64,000 bases of DNA, taken from Epiperipatus broadwayi. Lineage: Eukaryota > Onychophora > Udeonychophora > Euonychophora > Peripatidae. Positions 15,051 to 30,741 of the stretch are shown here, piece by piece. A program made the position numbers and the translations under genes. The stretch lies in assembly GCA_028023455.1 (NCBI GenBank), contig JAQFVV010006646.1:337001-401000 (forward strand), given 5' to 3'. Each line of letters begins with the position of its first letter. Within the stretch, counting starts at the first letter, position 1. Under the pieces are notes generated by a model, which did not search any database, was not told where the DNA came from, and was given only the letters and a program-made list of their open reading frames with translations.

Positions 15051-15353
15051 CAAGCCAGTTTATTCACATATATAATTTTCCAATCAATCATTTTTAATAA
15101 ATTATGGATCTACTTTATATTTAAAGTTAAAACAGTAAGGACAATACAAATCATTAAAATAACGTATAGAAATACAAGACTATGAAAATGGTACCATTTA
15201 TAGGTTGGTGTTTTTTTTTAAATCTGGAAAGAAAAATCATCAAATAACATTGGGCAATATTTCTATTCATATGAAAACCTACATAAATTTTAATCCAATT
15301 TAAACCTAATGTAAATCGAAGTCACTCTATAAAATTAAATTATATTTTCCTAT

Positions 15354-15433
15354 GTAGATATCAATTTCAATGAGTGATATATATATATATATATATATAT
15401 ATCATATCACTCATTGAAATAGATATCTATCTC

Positions 15434-15479
<46 letters not shown>
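15354..15479. repeat. Inverted repeat around (AT)n, followed by (AT)n
   Basis: GATATCAATTTCAATGAGTG (15357-15376) and its near-complement CACTCATTGAAATAGATATC (15409-15428) flank an (AT)n core. A second (AT)n run follows at 15436-15479. Confidence 0.85.
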
Positions 15480-15482
<3 letters not shown>

Positions 15483-16771
15483 AACCGATGGAATTGTTGA
15501 ATGCTATATTGCATTTAAATTGAAGAAAGAAGGCTCCAAACGTTGGTGCCATTTTGTAACTGGTTGAATTGATGAATGCTGGGTGATGGTTAGGATGTTC
15601 AATCTGATCTGATAAAAAAAATCCAAAATGTGATTTAAATTAATTTAGTCTAGCTCAATCGGGTCGCCATTATGTAATAAACCATCACAAAGCACAAATA
15701 ATCTCTCTTAAAGTCTAATTTGTTTAAGCGATATGTGAAACAAAAGAGTAATGAGATTATCTGCTCCAGACATCAACAAATCCATCACATTACAAAGTAC
15801 TCTGCACTGAGCAACGAAACCATCTACTATTGCCCTAGACAATAATATACGATTAGGTTAACTACTTGATTAGCAATCTAGTGAAAATCAAATCCAATTG
15901 ATAACTAAAGAAGATTTCAATATATATTTTATTAACCTATTATTATTGTAGTAATTTAAATCTACTTTATTATTTAATGATGCTGCATTTTATCTTAACG
16001 GATAAGCTACCTAAATACCTATAATTGTATTTTACAAAACATTTTTACATAGAGACACTATTTAAATATCAAAACAAAATAATACTTGACTCAAATATAT
16101 ATCTAGTTTAATAAACGCTAAATAGAAAGTATAAACATTCGTGTCAATAAGTGATACACAATTCTTCTAATCCAATATTTAATTAATAATTTTCTATTGA
16201 AATCAACTAGTTTTTATATCATTTTATAAACACTTTGAAAACCTATGCACTCCTTTAAAAGTTAAACAAATTAATCTGCGTCTAGTTTAATAAGAAGCTA
16301 TAAAGTAATATATAAATAATTTATTCATATCTTTCAATAAAGTGATACTTAATTATTGCTTCGTTTATATGTTAAAATAGAATACTTCACTAGAATTTAT
16401 TATCAACTCTCTATTAGCTCATTTCTAACTCTACAATGTCCAAACACATTACATAAAAGAGATATTAAGTTTCTATTGGATGTTTATTCACCTATGAGTA
16501 TTAATATTATTTATTTGAATCTTTAAACAATTGAATATAGAATTGGTTGGCAATAATTAAAATATGATTATAATTGATATTTATACAAATCAAAACAATA
16601 TTCAATTAAACCGGTCAATGAAGTTTGTTCTCTTCATTTTATAGAAGTTTAAGAAAAATATCTAAGACGAGTTATTCTGAACCAACGATAAAGCACGATC
16701 TATTTAGATTTTTATGACGGGATCAGACAAACATGAAATGATTGACTTTGTAATATTAACTAAGATAAATG

Positions 16772-16810
<39 letters not shown>

Positions 16811-19309
16811 CATATTATATATATATATATATATAATATGCGAATGCAAATATAAATATAAAATTCATAGGGGAATAAAATAAAATACTAATAAGCAAAA
16901 CATACCATATCTTATTCTAGCTCACTTAGCAAGCTGGGTTTGAACCTTGCTATTTAAATAGCTACGTCATCTTATGCAATCCAAATAAAACAAAATAATT
17001 AAGCGTAGTCTTGGTATTTAAATTAACTCAATTTATTGGATTATATAAAAGAAAATTGGCAAGATTAATTATAAAATACATTGGAAATTACTTTAAATTT
17101 CAGATTGATTGACTAAATAAAAATGATAAAATTACTGTGTATCTCTAAATGTGTTGCGACAACAATAACGACATAAAAAAAATGAATGAATGAATGGAGA
17201 GACTTTTGTATATTTTACTGAAAAATTTATATATAATAGATAACAAAGATATGAAATAGGATGAGATTGAAGTTTATTTGTTTATCAAAATAATAACCGA
17301 TAAATGGATATGAAATCATATGATATATTTGAATCTCTCCGATCATTTTCATTTAATAAATTATATTACTCTTAAAGACAATTTAAATAAAATATACATC
17401 CTTTTTAAATACATGTAAAAAAAATTATTATGCGCATATTTATATATATTAAAAAAAAATCATACCATATATATATATATAAGAGTCTGTCCGTTCGCTA
17501 TTTATTTGTCCATTGACTGACTTCAGTTTTTATGATGCAAAGAGAAATTTTATTTCTCAGAAATAATAATTCGAACTTTACAATGCTTCAATAACAGTCC
17601 TTTTTCTTTTCCAGAGAGGAGAGTGCAATTTAATTAGCCCCCTTTTTTATTATATGAATTAATCCAGTTGATCCTGTGTTCCTTTGCTCGTGACACGATG
17701 TTTACTCAAATCCAATGGTAGTTATACGCCAATCTTTAAACCAGAGATATCTTTGTTTTTAAAACTAAAATAGCCGATCTTTATATAAAGCATTTTTTTT
17801 ATAGGTTTTCTTTTTTTTTTTTTTTACATTTTGTTATCGTTCCCTTGGAAATCCTTGCAACTGCCCTTCAAAAGATTGAATGGGCAGATAATTTAAGCTT
17901 ATTTTTTCATGTTTTATTGTTTAACACACAAAAAAAAAAAACATTGAAAAACTTTTATTTGTAAAAACACAGAAAATAGGTCCATCCGTGTCAATTACAA
18001 AAAGACGATAGCTTCTCTTATAGTCTGTTGGCTGCTATTTATGTGTTCTCTTTCTGGTGTTCTGGTATCATAACAACCACTGAATATTACTGGAATAAAC
18101 CTCAATGCCAAACGATACAACAGAGCAAATTTTCCCACCTGGCATTCAAGTACGATGGAAGTTTGGAGAAAATGGATACATGGAAATTAAATCCAAATTC
18201 GATTAGATTTTTCTTATTATTTGTAAACCAAAATACAAAATTAATATAACAACCTTTATTCACTTTATAAACACAAATAATTTACACATATATATATTTT
18301 TAATAATAATATTTTTTTAAATTAATTTATAAACAAATATACATAACACAAAAACATTGAATTATATGTAATAATGTTACTATGGTGACTGCATTAATAT
18401 ACATGAAATATGTAAAATAGTATCGATCCTATTTAAGTAAACTTATATTGTACTGAATTGTTTTCAAAATTTATTTATTTACCTATATGTTTTTCCTGAG
18501 GTTGATTATAGTGAATTTATTATTTTAAAGCTAGAATCAACAGTAAACAATTCTATTTAAAAACTTATGGTTGCCATGGTGATCATTTTAAATCTGTATT
18601 TCCAAGATCTTCCATTATCTATCTATCAAGCAAAAGAAAAATCAAATAAGATCAACAAACTTTTTTTTTTAAATACCTGGATCATTAATTTGAATATTCA
18701 CAATATATATATATATAGTTATTCTTCTGTGAAAACAGTTAAATATAACTTAAAAATTCAAAAAACAGCAAGTGTTACATTTAAATATTGGCATATATGT
18801 AACAGCAGTTTCATCCACCATCGAAGAAAAGGTAAATCATGTAATCAGGTGACGGGATTTGTAAGAACTTAGGAACTTGAAATTATATTTCCAGCCCTCA
18901 TTTAAATCAACATATATATAACGCAATAGATTGTTATGTAAAATGACGCATTGCAAAACCAAATATAAAAGTACTAAACTTTAACTAAAATCATTTCTTT
19001 ATTAAACATTACATTCTAAAACAAAAACGAGTGCGTTCTTCACAATATAGTGTTATAATTAAGATGGCGATCAATACATTTATCTTTCAATTGTACATAT
19101 TCAAATCTTGGGTTTTGCAATAAATAACTTTTGTTCTGCAATAAAAATTTCAACTGACATTAATTAATTTTTTTTAAATCTAAATACTTTGTTCCATACT
19201 GCATCTCTTTTTTTATTACAAATGTGCTTCAGCATAGCAACTAATTAACATCTTTTTTATTATAAAAATATAGAATATTTTATTCTAAAATTTGGTTACA
19301 GCTTGTGAT
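15480..19309. other. AT-rich sequence, no gene seen
   Basis: Contains two short direct repeats near 15480 and 15555 (TTGTAAC...GAATTG..GAATGCT) and a perfect (AT)n-centred inverted repeat at about 16776-16843. Open frames such as 18028-18249 and 18567-18872 have no recognisable domain. Confidence 0.5.
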
Positions 19310-19313
19310 AGAG

Positions 19314-19903
19314 TTAGACATAGGAAATATTAAATGGTATTAAGAGAGATAAAAAGTTCAATATTAACACATCTTGCATGGAACAGTCTATAAGACTAAT
19401 ATGATGCATAGAGGCAAAGGAATGAGCCTGAGATGGCAGGTGACTAAGCTTGCATGTCTTAAAATGTACAAACATAGTTCTCAACTTTTGTCTATGCAAA
19501 ACCACAGCTTTGTATAGGTAAACCAACCTTTCAGAATGGAAGTCAATGTCATAATACTCAGGATCTGGGCAATAGGCTTGAGGGTAAGGTATATCATAAT
19601 CAATCCCAAAGAAATGTGTGCACATCAGCCCTTAATCATTTCCAGGTAGATCATTTTTATTCAGTTATGAATGGAATCAGCTTTAAGAAGGCAAATCAAT
19701 TAGCTTCCATGTGGCACCATAAATATAGGAGATGGCCAAATTCTGGTCCCTATTCTGAATTTGTTCCATTTTATCAATTCATAAATCAAGCAGACACTCC
19801 AGTACATGATTAAAGGTGAGCCGGCACCAGAGGTACCATAGCACAAACAATAAAAATGTTGATGAATGTATCTCTGGGATGGATCCACACAGTACATTGT
19901 CAA
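19314..19903 (-). other. Unclassified, less AT-biased stretch with open frames
   Basis: A 103-codon minus-strand frame (19625-19314) has a mixed, non-repetitive composition with Cys, His, Pro and aromatic residues, unlike the low-complexity frames nearby. A second minus frame spans 19903-19700. I recognise no family. It may be a decayed exon, a TE fragment or chance. Confidence 0.2.
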
Positions 19904-20125
19904 TGGGAGTAGTTAAGGAAGGCAATTTGTCATTTAATTATCATCTTTAAGAATATACTATCACTATTTCTATAATATTGAGATCATTTATATTTATGAG
20001 AGTAAATAAGTATACCACAATCATCAAACAACTGAACAGTGCAGGATGTTTTTCTTTCAGACTTTATTTCTTGATTAATAAATGTGTTTCCAACTAATTA
20101 CCTGTTTCTTCTCTAAATATGTTGT

Positions 20126-20127
20126 TG

Positions 20128-20200
<73 letters not shown>
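20126..20200. repeat. (ATT)n microsatellite
   Basis: Pure ATT triplets that lead directly into the left end of a perfect palindrome. Confidence 0.97.
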
Positions 20201-20201
<1 letters not shown>

Positions 20202-20331
20202 TAATTTTAATGCGCAAATACGCGCACAACAACCGAGCTTCATCAGGATTAAATAACAATATATTATAATATATTGTTATTTAATCCTGATGAAGCTCGG
20301 TTGTTGTGCGCGTATTTGCGCATTAAAATTA
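20202..20331. repeat. Perfect 130-bp palindrome, 65-bp arms
   Basis: The arms meet without a spacer between 20266 and 20267. Every position from 20202 to 20266 is complementary to its partner on the other side. Outside the AT-rich centre the arms are notably rich in CpG (TGCGCAAATACGCGCACAAC), unlike the surroundings. (ATT)n microsatellites lie on both sides. No tRNA- or ribozyme-like fold beyond the hairpin is apparent. Confidence 0.95.
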
Positions 20332-20363
20332 TATACATGTATAATAAGCACCTGAGTTTAATA

Positions 20364-20518
<155 letters not shown>

Positions 20519-20600
20519 TTACACCACTAGACATTACATGATCACCATTTCTTTTGTTTACACATGTTGTTTACAGAGTTGCTAATCCCTCCATAGATTA

Positions 20601-21272
20601 TTGCCACTGGTGCATGCAGAGTAATCAATTGATGCAAAAATGTTTATGCATAAATCCTTATCTAGTGCCTATTTATCAAATATTCTCTGACTAGTTTCCA
20701 TCTTGTGGCTTTAATAAGTGAGGAGCCTTGGATCTGAGAACCCAGCACTCAGATTGTACACTGTAACACAATCTTCAAGCAGCCACCTTTTACTTTATTA
20801 GCTAATTATAAACCTTTGAATTCAAAATGAAAACACAATAATGTTTTCAATTCGAGCTCATTAGATTATATAGTTGTATAGATTTGAACTCAGTTCAGCA
20901 TCATCCATATTTTTGGTATCTTTATGGTGTCTGTGGTTATTAAAAAGCCAAAATTTCCAAAAAGTATGGAAGATAAACTGAGTTCAGATCTATACAACTA
21001 TACAAGCTAATTAGATTGAATTGTAAACACTATAAGGTATTCAATTTGTACTCAAAGATTTATAGCTAGTTAATAAGGTAAAAGGGTGGCTGCTGTAGGG
21101 TTGCATTAGATCCTTAGTTGTAACTGCACTCATCTTAGATCTAAGGTTTCTCAGTGGTGAAATCCAGAAGCTAATATCTAGGCTGGTGATATTGGATGAC
21201 TTTTCACTAGATAAAGATTTTATGCACAAACCTTTATGCATCCATGTATTACTCTGTTTTTGCACTAGTGGT
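20601..21272. mobile_element. Foldback (inverted-repeat) element, ~670 bp
   Basis: The left end, CCACTGGTGCATGCAGAGTA, is answered in reverse complement at the right end (21272 leftwards: CCACTAGTGCAAAAACAGAG). Further paired blocks follow inwards: TATCTAGTG at 20658 with CACTAGATA at 21204, and a ~45-bp pair TAGTTGTATAGATTTGAACT (20870-20890) with its complement near 20978-21000. It encodes nothing recognisable, so it is likely a non-autonomous DNA element (MITE or foldback). A related end sequence occurs at 47769-47803. Confidence 0.7.
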
Positions 21273-21298
21273 GCTACCATATGGGGAGTTTAGTCTCT

Positions 21299-21592
<294 letters not shown>

Positions 21593-22537
21593 AAAAATAA
21601 TCATTGTTAATGCTTTGAATTACTTAGCATTAAATAACAATGATTGTAAAGGTTACAGGTGCAGTCATATTGTACAACTTTTAATATGGATTAATTTTAT
21701 GGGTTACAATAAACTGGTTTCGAAGTATACTTTTTACCAATGCTGCTACTACTTTTGATACAAAGATAGATATCAAGTTTAATCATTAAAGTTTTAAAAC
21801 AGTTCAATATAAACTCAATTCAATAGATGGATAAATAAGACTTAAAATAATATCATCTGGCATCATATTAAAAGATATTTACAGTCACTAAATTATTCTT
21901 GATTATTATTTTAATTGCTATTGTTGAAGTATACTAGAGAGATAACATAATATGTGCAGCATAAAATAGCTATGAGTTACGTACTAAAAACAAACTCAGT
22001 TCAGAGTACAATTATATATAATTTTAGCTGGTAAATTGCTATAGATGGAAAATAAATTCTAGACTCTAATGTTGGATGAAGTTGAAGGCAGTTACTGAAG
22101 GTAATTATGGTGAGAGTAATGTATGGTAGCACTGAATGCTATTAAATGTGGTTATTGTTGGATTATGATGTATTATAGATTGGATGGTTGGTTTAGTAGT
22201 AACCAGAAGATAGCAATAATATATGGAGTGGAGTAGTGTTGTCCTTGGCCTTTATTGGTCAGTGTTTTTTGATGAATGTAGCTGGATGTCTTTTGGAATT
22301 GTTGCCAAATGTGCCAAAAATGAAGATGCAGGAGATCCATGAGAACCCATACAGGGTGAAAAAGTTGCATGTGCTGTGGGAGGGTGTATATTCTGATAGA
22401 ATGGAATTAACTGTTGCCTAGATGCAACTAGTCATCTGTAAGTATTTAGCATGATATTCCTGAATTGTTTGACATTATGATGCTGCTGAAAACGTTGAAT
22501 TTCCTCTACAATATTACATAAGGTGCACTTAGCATTA

Positions 22538-22605
22538 TATCATCATCATCATCATCATCATCATTATCTTCACGATCATTATTATCATCATCATCGTCAT
22601 CATCA

Positions 22606-22701
<96 letters not shown>

Positions 22702-22835
22702 ATAGTAGTAGTAGTAGTTGTAGTAGTATTGGAGTAGTACGAGTAAATACATGTAATAGTAGCAGAAGTAGTAGTTGCAATAGTAGTAGTATTTTTATTA
22801 TTTTCACTATAATTATTATTATAATGAGGGCCAAA
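22538..22835. repeat. (ATC)n/(ATT)n/(AGT)n compound microsatellite
   Basis: Successive ATC, ATT and AGT triplet blocks over ~300 bp. Confidence 0.95.
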
Positions 22836-24304
<1,469 letters not shown>

Positions 24305-24804
24305 NNNNNNNNNNNNNNNNNNNNNNNNNNNNNNNNNNNNNNNNNNNNNNNNNNNNNNNNNNNNNNNNNNNNNNNNNNNNNNNNNNNNNNNNNNNNNNNN
24401 NNNNNNNNNNNNNNNNNNNNNNNNNNNNNNNNNNNNNNNNNNNNNNNNNNNNNNNNNNNNNNNNNNNNNNNNNNNNNNNNNNNNNNNNNNNNNNNNNNNN
24501 NNNNNNNNNNNNNNNNNNNNNNNNNNNNNNNNNNNNNNNNNNNNNNNNNNNNNNNNNNNNNNNNNNNNNNNNNNNNNNNNNNNNNNNNNNNNNNNNNNNN
24601 NNNNNNNNNNNNNNNNNNNNNNNNNNNNNNNNNNNNNNNNNNNNNNNNNNNNNNNNNNNNNNNNNNNNNNNNNNNNNNNNNNNNNNNNNNNNNNNNNNNN
24701 NNNNNNNNNNNNNNNNNNNNNNNNNNNNNNNNNNNNNNNNNNNNNNNNNNNNNNNNNNNNNNNNNNNNNNNNNNNNNNNNNNNNNNNNNNNNNNNNNNNN
24801 NNNN
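24305..24804. other. Assembly gap of 500 N
   Basis: Exactly 500 N, a fixed-size scaffolding gap, so its true length is unknown and sequence order across it rests on scaffolding. Any frame through it is meaningless. Confidence 0.99.
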
Positions 24805-27178
24805 TTAAAGCATCATCACTTTGTAGATTTAAATATTGTTCACCTGAAGTGCACATATTATTTTAAATAATATAATAACAATGAAATAAATAATTTTGAT
24901 ATAGCTTATTTATTGAAACAATCAAATACATAATTCACCGATCTATGATCACATAGACCCTAATTATTGAATAAAACAGAGTTTGTAAGTTATTTGGCTC
25001 CATTACATGTTTGTGTGTACTTTATAGAGCTAAAATTTCATATTAAGGGGGTATTGAGATTGCTAGATATTTGAGTTTATAAGTAGTTTTGTTTGATATA
25101 GTTGGGTAGTGGCAAAATCCCTCTCACTGACCCAAGTATATCTGGAAAAAGATTAATAGATAATTTATTTGAACACTGAGAAGAATAAGTTAGTAGTTTA
25201 CGATATAATGTTAAATTTATAGTAAGTTCATATATTTAGAATTATTTACTGGACTTTAATTTGAGTTATGTTTATTTTCACACTTGTTTTATAGTCAGCA
25301 TAACTTAATGTGTAAAGTTCTTCTACCTTACTTTTGAGTTTATATTTTGTTTTAACTTGATGGTCAATATTCTGGTTTGGTTAAGCTTGGAATTCATATT
25401 TTACTTTTGTTTATCTTACTATCCTTTAATACAATATCAGTTTATAGGTCTGGATATCCTCTTCCATCATCATCATTGTTTTCATCTGTAATCTCAATGT
25501 TTCTTTATTCTTTCATTCTTATTTCATCTTAATTCATTATCATAATTAATTCACCCTTCACTGACTCATATCCTATTACCATCTTAATCAGTCATTAGCT
25601 CTTAGTCTGTCATTATGTTAATCCTTCAGTATTCTAACACAGCTTTCTTTTTTCTTTGCTCTTAGACTCATTTCATTTTATTATTTAATTCTTATTTATT
25701 TTTATCATCCATTTAATTATTTACATTCTAATTTATTTACTACTTAATTTATAATTCCAATCTCATATTCATTTCATAGACCAGATTGCTTATTTATTGG
25801 TTTGAATTTATCTCATAATATATTGCTTAGGGATTTTAAAGCTACTTTGAACAGAACTTATTATCTAGGTACTATTTAACCGACTTATTATTTTTCCAAC
25901 CATTTTCCTTAACTTTAATAATTAAATTTAGGTATGTCTGTTATTTATCGCAATTTACTTTAACATTATTAAACATTTCTAATTAAGATGTATTTAAATA
26001 TAACCAATATGAGACTCCTATAAACAAATCAAATGCCCTTAACATTAGACAAATACAAAATATTCATTCAATTGCATGAGAATACCCAGACACTCCTCCA
26101 TATTAAGTATCTAAACACTTCCATGGCTAACAATAATGGGCAATATATAATAACACATCTATAGCTATTAAATTTCAATTAGATTACTCAATAAATTAGT
26201 ACATCATTATATTATATATAAATTTTATTTGTATTATTTAAGATAATTATGACTGGCAGTAAACATAAAGAGAATTTTATAATAAGGAGATCTCAGGATA
26301 ATCATTGATTTTTATTAATTCTTCATACTACGTAGAGAGAATCAAGATGGATTTTACTGATCTCCATGGGTAGTGCATTGATTAAAAAGGCTTCTAATTT
26401 AAATCTATAACTACAATTGTCCTACTATTTTCTTTGGTATGCATCTTTATACTTATACATCAATATTATCTTCCAAAGCTTAATTAGATTTAATACTTTC
26501 AAGAAACAAATTATTAATAATTTAATTTATGATAAATAAATATATGTTGATGATTTACAATATGCTAAATGACTTAGGTAATCAAGGCAGCAAACCCCAA
26601 GTTAAAATCCCTTCCAAGAAATATGTGTTTAATAACTATTATCTTGTTTTAACCTGGATTGATTTCTTATTTCAATTTTAATTTGTAATTTTGAATTTAT
26701 GTAATGCTATGACAACGACCCCAAAAAAGAAATGCGACCTTTAAAACTTTCAAAAGAACAATTTTAATCACAGATTATTTACAAATATTAGATTAAACAT
26801 TCTAGTAACACATAGTTTCAAAATAGCATTGGTAACAGAGTTTTATATCTACATAATATAATCACAATATAAACAATAAAAAAAGATTCATATTCTGAAT
26901 GTTTTACCATAGTATTACAATTAATATATTCACATAGGAGGTAGTGTGATTGGATATTTCCCACTAGAAAACCTCATTTTTTTGCTTTTTAATTGGTATC
27001 TCAGATCACACGCATACCCAATTATTTATATACTGTTAACTGCTTTGGTTACAGATATATCTCTATTTATTTTAAATAAATGAAACACACTTAATACCGA
27101 ACTTTAAAAGTAATCAACAAGATATGTAAATAAATTAAATCACCCATGCTTTATATATATATCATACAATCTTTATTG

Positions 27179-27250
<72 letters not shown>

Positions 27251-28800
27251 CCTGCAGTACATGATTATCATATCTGAACATTCTTCTGCAAATATATTAT
27301 AATCAAAACTTTAATTGTGACTATCAGAATCCATAGGGTTGATAAAGTTACATTCATTGTGTTTAGAATCTAAACCTACGATGAAATTAGCAAAATATTG
27401 GGTTGAGTCCATATCCATTACCAAATCATTAATGAACTCATTATTAATATCTAAAACTCCAATCGTGGAAGGTATATTATTAAACGTCACACATTAAAAA
27501 AAAACATTACCAATTTTTTGAAAAATAATATCATCAGATATAGAAGCTTTGTAAAAAATGAAAATATTCCTGACATTGACGAGAACAATTAATGCCTAAA
27601 GATATATCAAAAATAGTCAAGAGCCACTATGGAGAAAGAAAATTTCTGGAATTTTATTTTGATCATGGTAACCTGATTAACTATATTATTGATAATGGGA
27701 TGATCTGAATAAAAAAAATGATGGCCTTGAAAGAGATGATAGATGAGAGAGGATAACGTCATTATTAAGAGGAATTTTACAAAAGGCACATACAAAGACA
27801 GCCCCAATCGGACCTTTATTATTAAGACAATTATAACAATCCAAAAGATATTTCAAACCCAACACATTTTATAATATTATTAATAAAAAAAGCATTTCAA
27901 CTGGAATCAAATTATAAATTTATTTAAACTTCGGAAATATATTTTTAAATTTTATTATCTATTTGAAAACTATTTAAAATCAATATTTTATTATATTCGT
28001 GCAGAATATATAAACTTATTTTTTAAAAAAATAATAATTTTGAAAAATTATAGCTTTCTTTATTAAATATTTCTTAAAGTTTTAGTACTTTTTTTTACAT
28101 GCAAATGAAGATATTTCGACCATAAAGAAAGAAAATATCTGAAATATATATATATAATCATTTCTGAATAGAATTTAAACATTTTTAGTAATAGAATTCA
28201 TATCGTGGGTATTGCGTTAATAGTGCGTTATTTCTAAATAGACAATTTCCTCCCCCAAAAAATATCAAGAACAAATTTAGTGGCGTTAAAGGAGATAAAT
28301 AATTCGGCAGATTATCAACAACAGTAGTGTCTATTTGCCAAAAAATGCCAAGAGTCTGATCTTATGCAATTGCTATAAACTATGAAAAGCATCCAGGTAA
28401 GTTATATTTTGTTTATGATTCTCATGTCTATGTATACCCAAAGGAAGTGTCCTTTAACTTATTGTATTGTCATTTCTATAATTCCGAGTACATAACTATA
28501 GGCAAAAATTAAGGAATTTCTTTTGAACGCGTAAGAGTAAATTTAGACATTCAAGTGAGATTTACTCTCTTCTAAAGAGACAATTTTATGTGATTTTCTT
28601 TTTTAAAAAAATGATAAAAGTAAGTATTCTTATATCCACCTTTCAATATATCAATTAGTCTACCGAAGAATATGTCTATAATTTAGTTACCTAAAGAAAA
28701 TTAATTTTTATAAATTTCTAACATAATTCCAATATTTAATTGTTTTTATTCGTTTGTAAATATGCATTTAAATTAGCATATTTTTCAAACACACAAATCC
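24805..28800. other. AT-rich sequence, mostly featureless
   Basis: Contains an (AT)n run at 27183-27246. On the minus strand between about 27870 and 27300 there are short open pieces with some coding character, including a CAFC pair followed by His residues, but no family is recognised and the frame is broken. Near 28391 an ATG is followed by a consensus-like splice donor (CAG/GTAAGT at 28394-28402), with no supported partner exon. Confidence 0.4.
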
Positions 28801-28810
28801 TATATATATA

Positions 28811-28932
28811 TTGTAACAAACGGGGTTCGAATACAAGCGTATGTAATATATTACTAATTGCGAGTGTTAATGTTGAGCGACTATATACGAAAAGATATAT
28901 ATGTAAATAGTCATTCGAACCCTGTTACAAAG
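28811..28932. repeat. Short element with ~20-bp inverted ends containing a B-box-like string
   Basis: The left end TTGTAACAAACGGGGTTCGA and the right end (reverse complement TTTGTAACAGGGTTCGAA) are inverted relatives. Both contain GGTTCGAAT, close to the RNA polymerase III B box. They span ~120 bp. It could be a MITE, or two tRNA-SINE pieces facing each other. Confidence 0.5.
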
Positions 28933-29155
28933 AGTGTGAATGTTAGGTGGGTATGCTTATATAAATATATTTGTATATGTGAGGATAAAATGTGTGTATG
29001 TATTAACGGCGATGGTTACAAGCAATTATATATGGAGCTGTATAAGTTGTAATTGATTATTCGTATATATTTTATCCGTTAAAAATTTTCTTTAAGTCTG
29101 GTTAATAATGCTGTCGGTAACACGTGTTTTCTTTTTCTAATTAATCTTTTGAACA

Positions 29156-29752
29156 TATGAAGATAGAAAAAGAAATAAATCAGTTGCTGTAGGCGGTTTA
29201 GTAATAACTGGCGTCAAGAAGTCCGAAAATGGGTCAGGTGGGTATCTTTGGAAAACAATAGAAGAATGGGACAGTGACATAGGGATATTGGAAGAAAATT
29301 TTACAAAGTTAAAGAGTGAAAACAAAAGAACTTTTTGTGGGCTGGAGAGTGGAAAAAAAAAATGCGGCTTCGACTACGGAGGGTGTGGACGTATAAAATT
29401 TTCTTAAGAAGTTTATTAATATTTCTCGCCCAAAATGTCGGGGTAATTCAATAGCGCTAGTTTCATTAACTGATCCAGTGGACAGTTGTCATGGAACCCA
29501 TCTGAAGTGGACCTATGAATTTCGCTATACAAAAGAGTTCTTGTTCATCAAGTGTAATGGCGACAAAAGATCTAGGAAATGGGACCTGTTCATAAAGTGA
29601 GTGAATCATCTACTCCACCTCCGGAATAAGCTATTTGATATACCACATTGGAAATCCTTGCCATCCGTTATATCAACCAGACCAGTATTCGTGGAGAATT
29701 ATAAATGCGGACTTGTCTTTGACTGTGTGAACGGTCGACGGTACTTAAGGTA
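29156..29752 (+). pseudogene. Unidentified decayed coding region (~195 codons)
   Basis: One frame is open from 29156 to 29407. An overlapping frame is open from 29397 and continues to 29752, with a single TGA near 29600. Composition is coding-like: few low-complexity runs and many W, C, H, D and G residues (for example YLWKTIEEWDSDIG, CHGTHLKWTYEFRY and NYKCGLVFDCVNGRR). Base composition is less AT-biased than the flanks. There is no in-frame Met at the beginning. GTGAGT at the TGA and AAGGTAATT at the end resemble splice donors, so this may be two or three exons rather than one broken frame. No family recognised. Confidence 0.35.
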
Positions 29753-30741
29753 ATTGACGTTTACACTAAATATATGTTCAATGAATGCATCTTGGTAAAG
29801 AAACTAGTGTTACCTCAATATTAATTCCTATAATAAATCTTTTTTAAATTAAATAAAATAACAGCTTTAAATAAAGAGCTCTGATGTATAATTGCACTAC
29901 TTTGATGCGTATATGAATTATATATGTGTGTATCAGGGTAAATGGGCTGTGCGCTTCAATATTGATAGTTACACACGTGGATAAATGAGATTTTATCAGT
30001 ATTAAGTATGGTAATAAATAGAGTAAATGGAATGATAACATTTGGGTTGGGTTATTAGATTTATAATGGATAAATTTACGGACATGATTGGTAAACACAT
30101 AAGACTTTGTTGGGTAGTGTTTAGCTTTGTTCTCTAGTTAGACTATAGTCCCCAAAACCTGAGATTGAGCTGGTACAGATGCGCTATCATAAATAGAGGT
30201 ATATACATATACCCGAACCCTTATTTACGTTTTCGATGAAATAATTCTTATCCATGTGTAAGATTGGTGCGTGAGATGGAATCAGACCATGCTCACAAAT
30301 ATCCTCACTCGAAGCTATGGGTAGAAGCGTACAAATGGCGATATAAAAGTAAAAGGGTGGTATTATAATATATATATTATAACGATCCAAACAAAGTGGT
30401 AGATCGCATCGCACCGCACCGCACTACCAAAGGGCGCCATCTAGGCATTTGTGCCTAGAAAAATTTATAAAGTAGGCAGATACGCGCTGTTAGGATTCCA
30501 CTTTATTTACATATTTAGATCGTTAGCCCATTGTCACTAGCTCAGCGGAGACGCAGAGATAAAAATCTATAAATCTTATATCTTAAATATAAAGAATAAA
30601 ATAATAAAAGCCACTGCCAGAAATTAACACAGGAAAATATTTATTTACGCACATATAAAATCATTCTAAATTCGAGGAATAAGTTTAACATTTAGATTTT
30701 TATCTTAATTTTTAATTTTACATTTAAAATAGCTTGCTATA

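Noticed and set aside
15480-15600. Possible LTR/primer-binding-site signature (TTGGTGCCATTTTGTAAC)
   Set aside because: No paired LTR, polypurine tract at the right place or coding domain nearby.
16915-16985. tRNA-like strings TAGCTCACTTAGCAAG and GGTTTGAACC
   Set aside because: The spacing is far too short and no cloverleaf can be drawn.
20286-20310. CTGATGA inside the 130-bp palindrome as a possible hammerhead core
   Set aside because: No GAAA follows and no stem II/III arrangement can be drawn; it is just part of the hairpin arm.
26575-26625. Weak resemblance to the SINE at 45.9 kb (TAATCAAGGCAGCAAACC, GTTAAAATCCC)
   Set aside because: Too degenerate to support a call by eye; possible old SINE only.
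28391-28402. ATG followed by a consensus splice donor as a first coding exon
   Set aside because: The frame phase does not fit the coding-like region at 29156, and no other partner exon is supported.
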